A stretch of 26,196 bases of DNA from contig JAEWPB010000057.1 in assembly GCA_023399465.1 (NCBI GenBank), positions 1 to 26,196 of the forward strand, written 5' to 3'. This stretch comes from Pseudomonadota bacterium. Its GTDB lineage: Bacteria; Pseudomonadota; Alphaproteobacteria; Rhizobiales; Rhizobiaceae. Position 1 is the stretch's first letter; every line of letters starts with the position of its first letter. Below the pieces are notes generated by a model. It was not told the origin of the DNA. It did not search any database and worked only from the letters and a program-made list of their open reading frames with translations. Of the stretch, positions 26,187 through 26,196 are shown piece by piece. Made by a program: the position numbers and the translations under genes.

Positions 26187-26196
26187 GTTCAAGGTG

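Overview
This 26.2-kb window is a conserved chromosomal stretch from an alphaproteobacterium, most likely a member of the Rhizobiaceae (Rhizobium, Sinorhizobium, Agrobacterium or Shinella type). The grounds are the high G+C, the gene order ruvC-ruvA-ruvB / ybgC-tolQ-tolR-tolA-tolB-pal-cpoB-tilS-ftsH-glmM, the rhizobial-type sulfolipid operon sqdB-sqdD-sqdC, the serC-serA pair behind a serC-motif leader, and CtrA-type promoter boxes. I saw no tRNA, rRNA, insertion sequence, phage gene or CRISPR array.

Layout. 1-1057 (minus): N-terminal part of a chemotaxis receptor that runs off the window. 1330-4617 (plus): ruvC, ruvA, a possible 28-codon ORF, ruvB, and a Tat-exported metallophosphoesterase abutting ruvB, with a candidate LexA (SOS) box before ruvC. 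4609-7578 (minus): sqdB-sqdD-sqdC for sulfoquinovosyl diacylglycerol, a phosphorus-free acidic membrane lipid. 7708-13986 (plus): acyl-CoA thioesterase YbgC and the complete Tol-Pal envelope machine (TolQ, TolR, TolA, TolB, Pal, CpoB). 14008-18963 (plus): tilS, ftsH and glmM. 19240-21022 (plus): two tandem related outer-membrane beta-barrel proteins. 21149-22902 (minus): an SGNH-like protein and a GSCFA-domain protein in a region of lower G+C. 23255-26120 (plus): serC and serA for serine synthesis, behind a structured leader.

How it fits together. Most of the window builds or maintains the cell envelope: sulfolipid, the Tol-Pal trans-envelope machine, FtsH proteolysis, GlmM for UDP-GlcNAc, two barrels and possibly a surface-glycan modification pair. 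The main regulatory observation is that four envelope loci (before tolQ, pal and both barrel genes) carry exact or one-mismatch TTAA-N7-TTAA boxes followed by CC (or C). In each case a -10-like hexamer begins at the same distance from the box. This suggests a shared CtrA-controlled, cell-cycle-linked envelope programme.

The rest is mostly core genome. I found no convincing wholly new system. The least explained parts are the GSCFA/SGNH pair, the small ORF overlapping the ruvB start, the dyad on the pal promoter, the hairpin between serC and serA, and the structured leaders of tolQ and glmM.
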